Shown here in pieces: positions 32,572-44,266 of a DNA stretch of 64,000 nucleotides; position 1 is the stretch's first letter, and the number at the start of each line of letters is the position of its first letter. The position numbers and the translations under genes are program-made. The notes beneath the pieces were generated by a model that was not told where the DNA came from, ran no database searches, and was given only the letters and a program-made list of their open reading frames with translations. The stretch is from assembly GCF_008386315.1 (NCBI RefSeq), contig NZ_CP043808.1, positions 2,790,001 to 2,854,000 on the forward strand, in the 5' to 3' direction. The stretch comes from Serinicoccus marinus DSM 15273. GTDB lineage: Bacteria > Actinomycetota > Actinomycetes > Actinomycetales > Dermatophilaceae.

Positions 32572-33939
32572 ATGAGCACCGCCCAGCCCCGCACGTCCCC
32601 CACCCACCGCGTCCTCGTCATCGGCTCCGGCTTCGGCGGGCTGTTCGCCACCAAGGCGCTCGACGACCCGGCCGTGTCCGTGCTCGTGGTCGCCCGCACC
32701 GGCCACCACCTCTTCCAGCCGCTGCTCTACCAGGTCGCCACGGGCATCCTGTCCGAAGGTGTCATCGCCCCGCCGACGCGTGACGTGCTGGCCCACCAGG
32801 ACAACGCGACGGTCATGCTGGGCGACGTCACGGACATCGACCTCGCCGAGCGCACGGTGACCGCCGTGACCGCGGGCGAGGACATGACCTACGACTACGA
32901 CACCCTGGTCCTCGCGGCGGGCGCCAACCAGTCCTGGTTCGGCAGCCCGCACTTCGCGGAGTACGCCCCCGGCATGAAGTCGATCGACGACGCGCTGGAG
33001 CTGCGCGGCCGCATCTACGGCGCCTTCGAGCTCGCCGAGCTGGCCGCGGCGGCCGGCCGGGAGGACGACGTGCGCCGGCTGCTCACCTTCGTCGTCATCG
33101 GCGCCGGCCCGACCGGTGTCGAGATGGCCGGCCAGCTCGCCGAGCTGAGCAAGCGCACGCTGCGCAAGGAGTTCCGCCACATCGACCCCACGACGGCGCG
33201 GATCATCCTCGTCGACGCCGTCGACCAGGTCCTCGCACCCTTCGGCGAGAGCCTCGGCGCGCGCACCGAGAAGAGCCTCACCAACATCGGGATCGAGATG
33301 AAGCTGGGCCGCAAGGTCGTCGACGTCGACGAGGGCGGGGTCGTGCTGGAGTCGACCGAGGACGGCAGCCAGGAGCGGATCGAGGCCCAGACCAAGGTGT
33401 GGGCCGCCGGCGTCCAGGGCAACCCGCTGGGCCGCAAGGTCGCCGAGCAGGCCGGCGCCGAGCTGGACAAGGCCGGCCGGGTCAAGGTGCTGCCCGACCT
33501 GAGCCTGCCCGGCCACCCCGAGGTCTTCGTCGTCGGAGACCTCGCGGCCGTCGACGGGGTCCCGGGGGTGGCGCAGGGCGCCATCCAGGGGGCCCGTCAC
33601 GTCGCCGACCAGATCCTGCGGCGGCTGCGCGGCGAGGAGACCGGACAGGAGTTCCGCTACTTCGACAAGGGCTCGATGGCCACGATCTCCCGCTTCCGCG
33701 CGGTGATGAAACGCGGCCGGATCGAGCTCACCGGCTACCCGGCGTGGGTGGCCTGGCTCGCCGTACACCTCTTCTACCTCATCGGCTTCAAGAACCAGCT
33801 CGCGACGCTCATGCACTGGGCCGTGAGCTTCGTCGGCCGCGACCACCGCGGCGAGCGCACGGTCACCGAGCAGCAGGTGTATGCCCGGCTCGCGCTGGAG
33901 TACCTCGGCGAGGACTTCCGGCGGCAGCCGCGGCGGTAG
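32572..33939 (+). CDS. ndh: Type II NADH dehydrogenase (FAD-dependent)
   Basis: 455 residues from the ATG at 32572. The FAD-binding loop VIGSGFGG lies at about 16-23, the NAD-binding loop in VIGAGPTGVEMAGQLAEL, and VFVVGDLAAVDGVPGVAQGA is the second FAD motif. The C-terminal amphipathic region (WVAWLAVHLFYLIGFKNQLA) anchors the enzyme to the membrane. It oxidises NADH and reduces menaquinone without pumping protons. A start at 32524 is possible but would add a non-conserved leader. Confidence 0.93.
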   Translation: MSTAQPRTSPTHRVLVIGSGFGGLFATKALDDPAVSVLVVARTGHHLFQPLLYQVATGILSEGVIAPPTRDVLAHQDNATVMLGDVTDIDLAERTVTAVTAGEDMTYDYDTLVLAAGANQSWFGSPHFAEYAPGMKSIDDALELRGRIYGAFELAELAAAAGREDDVRRLLTFVVIGAGPTGVEMAGQLAELSKRTLRKEFRHIDPTTARIILVDAVDQVLAPFGESLGARTEKSLTNIGIEMKLGRKVVDVDEGGVVLESTEDGSQERIEAQTKVWAAGVQGNPLGRKVAEQAGAELDKAGRVKVLPDLSLPGHPEVFVVGDLAAVDGVPGVAQGAIQGARHVADQILRRLRGEETGQEFRYFDKGSMATISRFRAVMKRGRIELTGYPAWVAWLAVHLFYLIGFKNQLATLMHWAVSFVGRDHRGERTVTEQQVYARLALEYLGEDFRRQPRR

Positions 33940-33949
33940 TCGGGGGCGC

Positions 33950-34381
33950 TCAGTCCCGCACCATCGGCAGGTGCGGGATCCCGTCTTCCAGGTAGTCGGG
34001 GCCGCTGCGGCGGAAACCCAGCCGGGCGTACCACTGCTCCAGGTGCGCCTGGGCGCCGAGGTGGACCGGCCCGGGACCGAGCCGGTCCAGCCCCTCGCGC
34101 AGCAGCGCGGCGGCATACCCCTGACCCCGGTGGTCGCGGTGCGTCGCGACACGGCCGAGGTGCCGGGTGCCGTCGTCGTCCACGAGTATCCGCACGGTCG
34201 CGGCGACCCCTCCGTGGACGTCGGTCCACAGGTGCACCGTGGTCTCCTCCACGTCGCGGCCGTCGATCTCGGGGTAGGCGCACTCCTGCTCGACGACGAA
34301 GACGTCGACGCGCAGCCGGAGCAGGTCGTGCAGGACCCGGTTGTCGAGGTCGGCGAAGCGGGCAGCGCGGATCCTGGACAT
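33950..34381 (-). CDS. GNAT-family acetyltransferase (ElaA-like)
   Basis: 143 residues. HDLLRLRVDVFVVEQECAYPE is the ElaA-type start. Acetyl-CoA binding is shown by LGRVATHRDHRGQGYAAALL (R/Q-x-x-G-x-G/A). Substrate unknown. It starts at ATG 34381, 41 bp from the divergent PHP gene, and converges with ndh. Confidence 0.88.
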   Translation of the reverse strand: MSRIRAARFADLDNRVLHDLLRLRVDVFVVEQECAYPEIDGRDVEETTVHLWTDVHGGVAATVRILVDDDGTRHLGRVATHRDHRGQGYAAALLREGLDRLGPGPVHLGAQAHLEQWYARLGFRRSGPDYLEDGIPHLPMVRD

Positions 34382-34422
34382 GCCCGCAGCGTATGTCGTC
34401 GGTCGGTCGTAGAGTCACCGTC

Positions 34423-35502
34423 ATGAGCAGCGCACCGGACCTCGAGCCGGTCGACGCCCTGCGCCGGATCGCCTTCCTGCTGGAGCGCTCGCGCGAGGAG
34501 ACCCGGCGGGTCGAGGCCTACCGCAAGGCAGCGGCGACCATCCTGCCCCTCGGCGAGGACGAGGTGCGGCGCCGCGTCGCGGCAGGCACCCTGCGCGACC
34601 TGCCCGGGATCGGCCCGTCGACCTCGGCGGTCATCGAGGCGGTGGTCCACGGGGACGTCCCTGACAAGCTGGCCGACCTGGAGGCCGCGGCCGGTGAGCC
34701 GCTGGCCCAGGGCGGGGCGCCGGTGCGGGAGCTGCTGCGCGGCGACCTGCACAGCCACTCGGACTGGTCCGACGGCGGCAGCCCGATCGAGGAGATGGTC
34801 GCCAGCGCGATCGAGCTGGGCCACGACTACCTCGCGCTGACCGATCACTCCCCCCGGCTGACCGTCGCGGGCGGTCTCACCGCCGCGCGGCTGCGCCGGC
34901 AGCTCGCGGTCGTGGACGCCGTCAACGCACAGACCAACGCCTCCGGCTTCACCCTGCTCAAGGCGATCGAGGTCGACATCCTGGACGACGGTGCGTTGGA
35001 CCAGGAGACCGAGCTGCTCGGTGAGCTCGACGTCCGGGTCGCCTCGGTGCACTCCAAGCTGACGATGGAGAAGGCGGCGATGACCCGCCGGATGGTCGCC
35101 GCGGTCCGCAACCCGCTCACCAGCGTCCTGGGCCACTGCACCGGGCGACGGGTCATGCCCCGCCGGGGGGACAAGGGAGGCCGCAGCGGCTCCCGCCTCC
35201 GTCCGCCCAGCGAGTTCGACGCCGCGGCGGTCTTCGCGGCGTGCGCGGAGACGGGGACGGCGGTGGAGATCAACTCGCGCCCCGAGCGGCAGGACCCGCC
35301 CGGGGAGCTGCTCACCCTCGCGGTCGAGACCGGCTGCGTCTTTGCCATCTCGACCGACGCCCACGCCCCCGGCCAGCTGGACTTCCTCGACTACGGCTGC
35401 GAGCGCGCCGTCCGCTACGACGTGCCCCCCGAGCGGGTCGTCAACACGTGGCCGCTGGAGCGGCTCCTGGCGTGGTCACAGTCCCCGGAGAGCATCGTCT
35501 GA
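34423..35502 (+). CDS. HhH-PHP domain phosphoesterase (PolX-like without polymerase domain)
   Basis: 359 residues. A helix-hairpin-helix lies near 62-80 (LRDLPGIGPSTSAVIEAV), followed by a PHP domain from about 105. The metal ligands can be recognised in GDLHSHSDWSDG, LALTDHSPRL, KAIEVDIL, SVHSKL, VEINSRPERQDPP and ISTDAHAPGQL. This is the C-terminal part of bacterial DNA polymerase X, suggesting a DNA-end-processing nuclease or phosphatase, but no polymerase domain is present. Confidence 0.87.
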   Translation: MSSAPDLEPVDALRRIAFLLERSREETRRVEAYRKAAATILPLGEDEVRRRVAAGTLRDLPGIGPSTSAVIEAVVHGDVPDKLADLEAAAGEPLAQGGAPVRELLRGDLHSHSDWSDGGSPIEEMVASAIELGHDYLALTDHSPRLTVAGGLTAARLRRQLAVVDAVNAQTNASGFTLLKAIEVDILDDGALDQETELLGELDVRVASVHSKLTMEKAAMTRRMVAAVRNPLTSVLGHCTGRRVMPRRGDKGGRSGSRLRPPSEFDAAAVFAACAETGTAVEINSRPERQDPPGELLTLAVETGCVFAISTDAHAPGQLDFLDYGCERAVRYDVPPERVVNTWPLERLLAWSQSPESIV

Positions 35503-35560
35503 GGCGTTTTGGTCCGCGCCCCGGCGATCACGTATGCTCATCGTCGTCCTCAACGGATAG

Positions 35561-35633
35561 GTCCCCATCGTCTAGTGGCCTAGGACCCCGCCCTTTCACG
35601 GCGGTAACACGGGTTCGAATCCCGTTGGGGATG
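35561..35633 (+). tRNA. tRNA-Glu (anticodon TTC)
   Basis: Acceptor GTCCCCA pairs with TGGGGAT (one G-T pair), the anticodon loop is CTTTCAC (TTC), the T arm is CGGGTTCGAATCCCG and the discriminator is G. First of three clustered tRNA genes; a -10-like TATGCT lies upstream near 35533. Confidence 0.95.
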
Positions 35634-35659
35634 CACCAGGTCTCGACCTGAAACATCGA

Positions 35660-35733
35660 GGCCCCGTGGCGCAGTTGGTTAGCGCGCCGCCCTGTCACGG
35701 CGGAGGTCGCGGGTTCGAGTCCCGTCGGGGTCG
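35660..35733 (+). tRNA. tRNA-Asp (anticodon GTC)
   Basis: Acceptor GGCCCCG pairs with CGGGGTC, the D arm contains GCGCAGTTGGTTAGCGC, the anticodon loop is CTGTCAC (GTC) and the T arm is CGGGTTCGAGTCCCG. It lies 26 bp after tRNA-Glu. Confidence 0.95.
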
Positions 35734-35744
35734 CAGAGTAGGAG

Positions 35745-35779
35745 CGGCGTGGTCACCGGAGCGATCCGGGGCCACGCCG
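35745..35779 (+). repeat. Hairpin between tRNA-Asp and tRNA-Phe
   Basis: CGGCGTGGTC pairs with GGCCACGCCG, and ACCGGA/TCCGGG can extend the helix around a GCGA loop. It may be a processing or termination structure in the tRNA transcript. Confidence 0.6.
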
Positions 35780-35792
35780 GACCACTACTCCC

Positions 35793-35866
35793 GGCCAGGT
35801 AGCTCAGTTGGTACGAGCGTTCGACTGAAAATCGAAAGGTCGGCGGTTCGACCCCGCCCCTGGCCA
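35793..35866 (+). tRNA. tRNA-Phe (anticodon GAA)
   Basis: Acceptor GGCCAGG pairs with CCTGGCC, the D arm contains TAGCTCAGTTGGTACGAGC, the anticodon loop is ACTGAAAAT (GAA) and the T arm is GGCGGTTCGACCCCGCC. Discriminator A. Confidence 0.95.
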
Positions 35867-35872
35867 CGCGAC

Positions 35873-35907
35873 GAGCCGCGGGTCTGCCCCTGAGACACCC
35901 GCGGCTC
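35873..35907 (+). terminator. Terminator of the tRNA cluster
   Basis: GAGCCGCGGGT and its exact complement ACCCGCGGCTC (11 bp) enclose a 13-nt loop, 6 bp after tRNA-Phe. Confidence 0.75.
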
Positions 35908-35991
35908 CCGCATGTGGGGGGCTTGGGACTGCACAGCAAGGTCACAGCAGTGGCAGCCCCTCGGCACAGCCGCGACGCGTGGACTCGTGCC

Positions 35992-37362
35992 ATGAGACGA
36001 CACCACCGCCCGACCACGACCCTCGCGCTCGTCGCCGCGCTCGCACTCGCCGGCTGCGCCGCACCCCTCGCCACGGGCGAGAGCGCCGTCTCGTCGGCGC
36101 CGGAGGACTCGGCGAGCACGACCGTCTCGGCGCCGGAGGTGACCAGCGCGCTGTTCACCGCGACCGAGGTCCACACCATCGACGTCACGGTCGACGAGGA
36201 CACCCTCACCGGGATGATCCAGACCTACCTCGACACCGGCGAGAAGGAGTGGATCAGGGGCACCGTCACCATCGACGGCCAGACCTTCGAGGACGTCGGC
36301 CTGAAACTCAAGGGCAACTCGTCCTTGCGCGGGATCTCGACCGACACCCCGGCGCAGCAACTCCCGTTGCGGATCCGTCTGGACAAGTTCGTCGACGACC
36401 AGACCCTGGAGGGCTACAGCGACGTCACGGTCCGGTCCAACACCACGGAGACGTCGCTCAACGAGGCGGTCTCCCTCGACGTGCTGTCCGCCGCAGGTCT
36501 CGCCTCGACAGAGGCGGTCGCGACCCGCTTCTCGGTCAACGGCAGTGAGGAGGAGCTCCGGCTCACCGTCCAGAACCTCGATGACGCCTGGGTGACGGAC
36601 GCCTTCCCGGAGGCTGGTGAGGACAGCGTCCTCTACAAGTCCGAGGCGGAGGGTGACTGGTCGTGGCGGGGCGAGGACGGCGACTACTCGACCGCCTTCG
36701 ACATCGAGGCCGGCGAGGACGACTACCGGCCGCTCATCGAGCTGCTCGACCTGCTGCACCACGGCACGGAGGAGGAGATCGCGCAGCGCCTGCCGGAGCT
36801 GGTCGACCTCGAGTCCTTCGCGACCTACCTCGCGGTGCAGGAGATCATCCAGAACACGGACGACATCGACGGGCCGGGCAACAACTCCTACCTCTTCTGG
36901 GACTCCTCGACCGAGCAGTTCACCGTCGTGGCCTGGGACCACAACCTGTCCTTCGGGGCGATGAAGGCCGGAGGTGGCCCCGGCGGGGGCGGCGCGGGCG
37001 GCGGAATGCCCACCTTCGAGGACGGCCAGGTGCCCGAGGGCCTGGAGCCGCCGGCCGTCGAGGAGGGCGAGATGCCTGAGGGCGTGCAGCCACCCGGCGT
37101 GGAAGGCGACGAGCTGCCCGGCGGCCGGAGCGGCACGATGAGCCGCTCCCACCCGCTCGTCGAGACCTTCCTGGCCGACGAGGAGTGGGCTGCGGCCTAC
37201 GAGGCGGAGCTCACCCGCCTGCGGACCGCGCTGGTCGAGGGCGGTGTCCTCGAGCAGGCGGTCAGCACCTGGACCACCACCCTCGAGGACGGGGCCGGTG
37301 ATCTGCTGACCGCTGACCAGATCGAGGACGACGCCGACGCCGTCCTCACCGTCGCCGAGTGA
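35992..37362 (+). CDS. CotH-family (spore-coat kinase-like) lipoprotein
   Basis: 456 residues from the ATG at 35992. The lipobox LALAGC (Cys22) marks a surface lipoprotein. The CotH fold is indicated by GLKLKGNSSLRG, PLRIRLDKF, a conserved Asn/Asp block (EIIQNTDDIDGPGNNSYLF) and VAWDHNLSFG. A low-complexity insert (about 325-385) has a Gly-rich run, then repeats of the type PEGLEPPAVEEGE and PEGVQPPGVEGDE. CotH in Bacillus phosphorylates coat proteins; here in a non-sporulating lineage the target is unknown. Confidence 0.85.
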   Translation: MRRHHRPTTTLALVAALALAGCAAPLATGESAVSSAPEDSASTTVSAPEVTSALFTATEVHTIDVTVDEDTLTGMIQTYLDTGEKEWIRGTVTIDGQTFEDVGLKLKGNSSLRGISTDTPAQQLPLRIRLDKFVDDQTLEGYSDVTVRSNTTETSLNEAVSLDVLSAAGLASTEAVATRFSVNGSEEELRLTVQNLDDAWVTDAFPEAGEDSVLYKSEAEGDWSWRGEDGDYSTAFDIEAGEDDYRPLIELLDLLHHGTEEEIAQRLPELVDLESFATYLAVQEIIQNTDDIDGPGNNSYLFWDSSTEQFTVVAWDHNLSFGAMKAGGGPGGGGAGGGMPTFEDGQVPEGLEPPAVEEGEMPEGVQPPGVEGDELPGGRSGTMSRSHPLVETFLADEEWAAAYEAELTRLRTALVEGGVLEQAVSTWTTTLEDGAGDLLTADQIEDDADAVLTVAE

Positions 37363-37396
37363 GTCGGCACGGTGGTCCCGCGCATACAGTGGCGCG

Positions 37397-37900
37397 GTGA
37401 CCTCCTCTCCCCGCACGCGGCCCGACCAGCGCGTGTCCCGGCTCAAGGCCCTCGCCGGATCGGCACGGGCGCTGCGGCACGGGATGAACGCCTGGCCGCC
37501 GTTCCTCTTCTCCGGGATCCGGATCCAGGCGATGTCGGCCGACTTCCGGCACGTCCGCGTCCGGCTCGCGCACACCCCGCTCACGACGAACTACGTCGGC
37601 ACCCTCTTCGGCGGCTCCCTGGTGGCGATGGTCGACCCGTTCTGGATGCTCATGGTGCTGCGCAACCTCGGTCCGGGGTATGTCGTGTGGGACAAGGCCG
37701 CAGAGATCGAGTTCGTCTCTCCCGGCCGTAGCGCGGTGAGCGTCACCTTCGACCTCAGCGAGGAGGTGCTCGACGAGCTGCGGGCCGAGGCGGCGGGCGG
37801 CGCCAAGGTGCTGCGCTGGTTCGACAACGACGTCGTCACCGAGGACGGCACGGTCGTCGCCCGCGTCCGCAAGCAGCTCTACGTCCGCCGCACGCGCTAG
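37397..37900 (+). CDS. DUF4442 hot-dog-fold (thioesterase-like) protein
   Basis: 167 residues from the GTG at 37397. NAWPPFLFSGIRIQ, YVGTLFGGSLVAMVDPFWMLM and YVVWDKAAEIEFVSPGR are characteristic of DUF4442, a hot-dog fold related to acyl-CoA thioesterases. The substrate is unknown. Its last codons overlap the end of the PhzE-like gene on the opposite strand by 4 bp. Confidence 0.83.
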   Translation: MTSSPRTRPDQRVSRLKALAGSARALRHGMNAWPPFLFSGIRIQAMSADFRHVRVRLAHTPLTTNYVGTLFGGSLVAMVDPFWMLMVLRNLGPGYVVWDKAAEIEFVSPGRSAVSVTFDLSEEVLDELRAEAAGGAKVLRWFDNDVVTEDGTVVARVRKQLYVRRTR

Positions 37901-39765
37901 GCCAGGGCCTGCCGGATGAGCCCGTGGAGCGTCACGAGGCCGTCCCGGGAGAGCACCGACTCGGCGTGACCCTGGATGCTGGCCACCCGGTGGCCCCGCA
38001 GGCCCACCACCGCGTCGTCCGGTTGGTGCACGGCCTGCTCGAGCGCCACCTCGCCGACCACCGGGGTGCCCGGTCGCGCGACGAAGGTGTTGTAGAACCC
38101 GATGCGGCGCACCTCGCCCCACAGGTCGACCGGCAGTTGCACCCCCTGGTTGGGGGCGGGGAGCTTGGTGACCGCCAGCCCGGCGATCGTGGCCAGGACC
38201 TGGTGCGACAGGCAGACCGCCAGCACCGGGGCGCCGGTCCGCAACCGGGCCGCGAGCAGCGCGTGCAGCGCTGCGATCCGCGGGTCCGACAGGTCGGTGG
38301 GATCCCCCGGGCCGGGGCCGTAGAGCACCAGGTCGAAGGGTGTTCCGGGACCGGCCACATCCGCCTCGGTGACCTGCTCCCAGCGGCGGACCTCCGGCAC
38401 CAGGCCCAGGTGTCGGAGCATGTGGGCCAGCATCTGGGTCCAGGTGTCCTCGGCGTCGATGACCAGGACGCGGGTGCCGAGCAGCTCGGCGTCCGGACGG
38501 GAGCCCTGCGGGCTGAGCCAGAAGGGCGACAGCGACTCGTTACGCGTCTCCAGGTCGGCGGCGACCCCGGGCAGCGCCTGCAGGTCGAGGGCGTGGCCCG
38601 GCGCCCGGCGCGGGCGCAGCCCGAGCGCCGAGAGGACCCCACGGGCCTTGGCGGTGGTCTCGGCGCACTCCGAGGCCGGGTCGCTGTGCCGCACCAGGGT
38701 GGCGCCGGCGCTCACCCGGACCGTGCCGTCGTCGGTGAGGTGGGCGGTGCGGATGAGGATGGGGGCGTCCAGCCGCTCGCCCCCCTGCTCGTCCTGCTCC
38801 AGCAGCGCCAGCACACCAGAGTAGTAGCCGCGGCCGTCCGGCTCGTGCCGGGCGATGACGCTGCAGGCGTTCTCCATCGGCGACCCGGTGACGGTGGGGG
38901 CGAACATCGTCGTGCGGAGCACGTCGCGGACGTCGGCGTCGCTGCGGCCGTCGAGGAGGTACTCCGTGTGCGTCAGGTGCGCCATCTGTGCCAGGTAGGG
39001 CCCGGTGATCCGGCCGCCGTCGTGGCAGATCTGGGCCATCATCTTCATCTCCTCGTCGACCACCATGAAGAGCTCCTCGGTCTCCTTGGTGTCCTTGACG
39101 AAGGCCCTGAACTCAAGCTCCACCTCGGCCTCGTCGGCAGGGTGGCGGAAGGTGCCGGAGATCGGGTTCATCCACACCCGGCCGTCGCGCACGCTGACGT
39201 GCCGCTCCGGGGTCGCGCCGACGAGGGTGTGCCCGGGGGTGTGCACGGCGAAGGTCCAGTAGGCCCCGCGCTCGTCGACGAGCAGCCGGCGCAGCCAGGT
39301 GAGCGCCGCGACCGCCTGGTCGCTGCGGCAATGGGCCAGGACGTCGCGGCGGATGACGAAGTTGGCGCCCTCGCCCTCGCCGATCTCCTCCTCGATAACC
39401 TGCTCCACGGTGCGGGCGTAGGCGCCGTCCTCCACGCTGAAGCGCTCGGCGGCAACCTCGATCTCCCCGGTCGGGAGCGCCTCGAGGAGGTCGTCGACCG
39501 AGATCCGCTGGGTCTGCGCGGCCCGCAGCACCCGCAGCGGGGTGCCGTCGTCGTGCGCGGCGAAGCCTCGCTCGGCGATCTGCCGGAAGGGCACCATCGC
39601 GAGCACCGGCGCGCCCTCGCCCGGGCGGGGGATCTGGGCCAGCAGGTCCAGGTCCTCGACCTCCCCGAGGAGCACCTCGGCCTCGCCCTCCGCGGCGCGC
39701 CAGAGGATCGCCCAGGACTGGCCCGAGAGGTCGGCGAGGATCTGGTCCAGCGGGCGCGAGGGCAT
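37897..39765 (-). CDS. PhzE/TrpE-G-like fused chorismate-utilising enzyme
   Basis: 622 residues, the same length class as PhzE (about 627). The chorismate-binding part comes first (about 1-420; PISGTFRHP near residue 202; TGSPMENACSVI), then a glutamine amidotransferase (about 430-622; VLAVCLSHQVLA with Cys near 517; SIQGHAESVL). PhzE makes 2-amino-2-deoxyisochorismate and TrpE-G makes anthranilate; the ISGT motif fits both. No other phenazine gene is nearby. It starts at ATG 39765, divergent from a siderophore-interacting protein, so an iron-linked role is possible. Confidence 0.82.
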   Translation of the reverse strand: MPSRPLDQILADLSGQSWAILWRAAEGEAEVLLGEVEDLDLLAQIPRPGEGAPVLAMVPFRQIAERGFAAHDDGTPLRVLRAAQTQRISVDDLLEALPTGEIEVAAERFSVEDGAYARTVEQVIEEEIGEGEGANFVIRRDVLAHCRSDQAVAALTWLRRLLVDERGAYWTFAVHTPGHTLVGATPERHVSVRDGRVWMNPISGTFRHPADEAEVELEFRAFVKDTKETEELFMVVDEEMKMMAQICHDGGRITGPYLAQMAHLTHTEYLLDGRSDADVRDVLRTTMFAPTVTGSPMENACSVIARHEPDGRGYYSGVLALLEQDEQGGERLDAPILIRTAHLTDDGTVRVSAGATLVRHSDPASECAETTAKARGVLSALGLRPRRAPGHALDLQALPGVAADLETRNESLSPFWLSPQGSRPDAELLGTRVLVIDAEDTWTQMLAHMLRHLGLVPEVRRWEQVTEADVAGPGTPFDLVLYGPGPGDPTDLSDPRIAALHALLAARLRTGAPVLAVCLSHQVLATIAGLAVTKLPAPNQGVQLPVDLWGEVRRIGFYNTFVARPGTPVVGEVALEQAVHQPDDAVVGLRGHRVASIQGHAESVLSRDGLVTLHGLIRQALA

Positions 39766-39837
39766 ACCGGGAAGTCTGTCATGGTGCAGCACGCGCTCCA
39801 CCGGCCCACACCCACCCCGGCTGACGTGCCCTAAATC

Positions 39838-39860
39838 GGGTGAGGATACCCTTGTCTCTT
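39838..39860. promoter_or_regulatory. Possible DtxR/IdeR-type iron box between the PhzE-like and SIP genes
   Basis: GGTGAGGATACCCTTGTCT matches about two thirds of the DtxR/IdeR consensus (AGG-TTA-GCC-TAA-CCT), strongest in AGGATACCCT. It lies about 30 bp upstream of the SIP start codon. Confidence 0.3.
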
Positions 39861-39885
39861 CCCTGACATCCCTCGAAGGAGATCC

Positions 39886-40692
39886 ATGTACGGCACGGTC
39901 GTGAGCACCGAACGGCTCACCCCTCACCTGGTGCGGGTGGTCCTCGGCGGGGAGGGGCTCGCGGACTTCCAGGACCCGCAGTTCGCCGACTCCTACGTCA
40001 ACGCCTTCTTCCTGCCCGAGGGCGCGCCTTACCAGCCGCCCTTCGAGGACGAGGCGACCCGTGACCTGCCGCGGGACCAGCGGCCCTACCCCCGGCGCTA
40101 CACCGTCCGCGCCTGGGACCCGGAGCGCCGCGAGCTCACCATCGACTTCGTCGTGCACGGCGAGGTGGGGTATGCCGGCCGCTGGGCCCTGCACGCCCGC
40201 CCGGGGGACCGGCTGCAGCTGCGCGGGCCCGCCGGTGACTACTCCCCTCCCCCGGACGTCGACGCGGTGCTGCTGGTCGGCGACGAGTCCGCCCTCCCGG
40301 CCATCGCGGCGTGCGCCGAGCACGTCGGTGACGGCATGCCAGTCCGGGCGGTAATCGAGGTCGAGGACGCCGACGAGGAGGTGGAGCTGACCTCGCCCGG
40401 TGCGCTCGAGGTGCACTTCGTGCACCGCGACGGAGCGCAGGACGAGGAGTCGCTCACCCGGCTGCTCGCGGACGCGGTTGCCGCGCTCCCCCGGCTGGAG
40501 GGCGTGGTCACCGCCTTCGTCCACGGCGAGGCCGAGTCGATCCGGGCCGTCGGTCACGCGCTGCGGGACGGCGGGCTGGCCTCGCGCGAGCACGTCTCGC
40601 TGTCGCCCTACTGGCGCCGCGGTCTGACGGACGAGGAGTGGCGCTCGGTCAAGCGCGACTGGGTGCGCCGGCTCCAGGGCGAGATGGCCTGA
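39886..40692 (+). CDS. Siderophore-interacting protein (FAD-dependent ferric-siderophore reductase)
   Basis: 268 residues. RRYTVRAWDPERRELTIDFV with VHGEVGYAGRWALHARPGD binds FAD. LLVGDESALPAIAA is the NAD(P)H-binding SIP signature. ASREHVSLSPYWRRGLTDEEW closes the protein as in family members. It reduces Fe(III)-siderophores in the cytosol to free iron. GAAGGAGA precedes the ATG. Its own siderophore transporter is not in the window. Confidence 0.92.
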   Translation: MYGTVVSTERLTPHLVRVVLGGEGLADFQDPQFADSYVNAFFLPEGAPYQPPFEDEATRDLPRDQRPYPRRYTVRAWDPERRELTIDFVVHGEVGYAGRWALHARPGDRLQLRGPAGDYSPPPDVDAVLLVGDESALPAIAACAEHVGDGMPVRAVIEVEDADEEVELTSPGALEVHFVHRDGAQDEESLTRLLADAVAALPRLEGVVTAFVHGEAESIRAVGHALRDGGLASREHVSLSPYWRRGLTDEEWRSVKRDWVRRLQGEMA

Positions 40693-40773
40693 CCCCCCGG
40701 ACGTCGCACGACGTGCCCCGACACGTCACCGCAGCGACATCTCGGCGTCACCGCCCGGGCGTTGGATGAGGGC

Positions 40774-40992
40774 ATGACCGCGATGGCGCCGGACCTGCTG
40801 GCCTCCATCGCCGCCGAGCTGGCCGCCCACTTCCACGGGCTCTTCACCGAGGCCGAGGTCACCTTCGTCGTCGAGGACAGCTACCGCGAGCTCGAGCTGC
40901 GCTGCCGGACCCCGCACTACCTGGAGATCCTGCTGCGCAAAGACGCCTGCGACCGGCTGAGGCAGATGGCCCGCTACCGCGGCGCCGGCTGA
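40774..40992 (+). CDS. Three-helix bundle dimerisation-type small protein
   Basis: 72 residues from the ATG at 40774. LASIAAELAAHFHGLFTEAE and VEDSYRELELRC resemble the three-helix bundle found fused to arsenate reductases in actinobacteria, here as a free protein. No catalytic motif. A TTG at 40762 would add four residues. Confidence 0.5.
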   Translation: MTAMAPDLLASIAAELAAHFHGLFTEAEVTFVVEDSYRELELRCRTPHYLEILLRKDACDRLRQMARYRGAG

Positions 40993-41029
40993 CCGCAGAC
41001 GTCATCGGGCTGCCGCTCGTCGGTCACCT

Positions 41030-41305
41030 ATGGTCCTCACCTCCGACGTCGTGGTGACCATGGGCCTGACCGAGGAGGAGAAGGTGCAGATGCCGACGCA
41101 CGGGCTCCAGCAGATCGACTGGGACGACCTGACCTCGCTCGAGGGCCGCACCGACCTCGACGCGGCCTACGAGCGGATCGCGGCGAAGGTCGGCGAACTG
41201 GTCGACGCCCTGCTCGAGCGCGACGTCGCCGCCCGCGAGGTCGACCCCGAGGTGGAGCGCGAGGTCGAGCAGGTCATCGACGACCTGCACGCGGGAGACG
41301 GCTGA
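41030..41305 (+). CDS. Small acidic hypothetical protein
   Basis: 91 residues from the ATG at 41030, or 81 from a second ATG at 41060 (MGLTEEEKVQ). Helical and acidic (LEGRTDLDAAYERIAAKVGE, EVDPEVEREVEQVIDDL), probably cytosolic. I do not recognise it. It converges with ilvD. Confidence 0.5.
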   Translation: MVLTSDVVVTMGLTEEEKVQMPTHGLQQIDWDDLTSLEGRTDLDAAYERIAAKVGELVDALLERDVAAREVDPEVEREVEQVIDDLHAGDG

Positions 41306-41322
41306 CGGGCGCCGGCGCCCCC

Positions 41323-44266
<2,944 letters not shown>

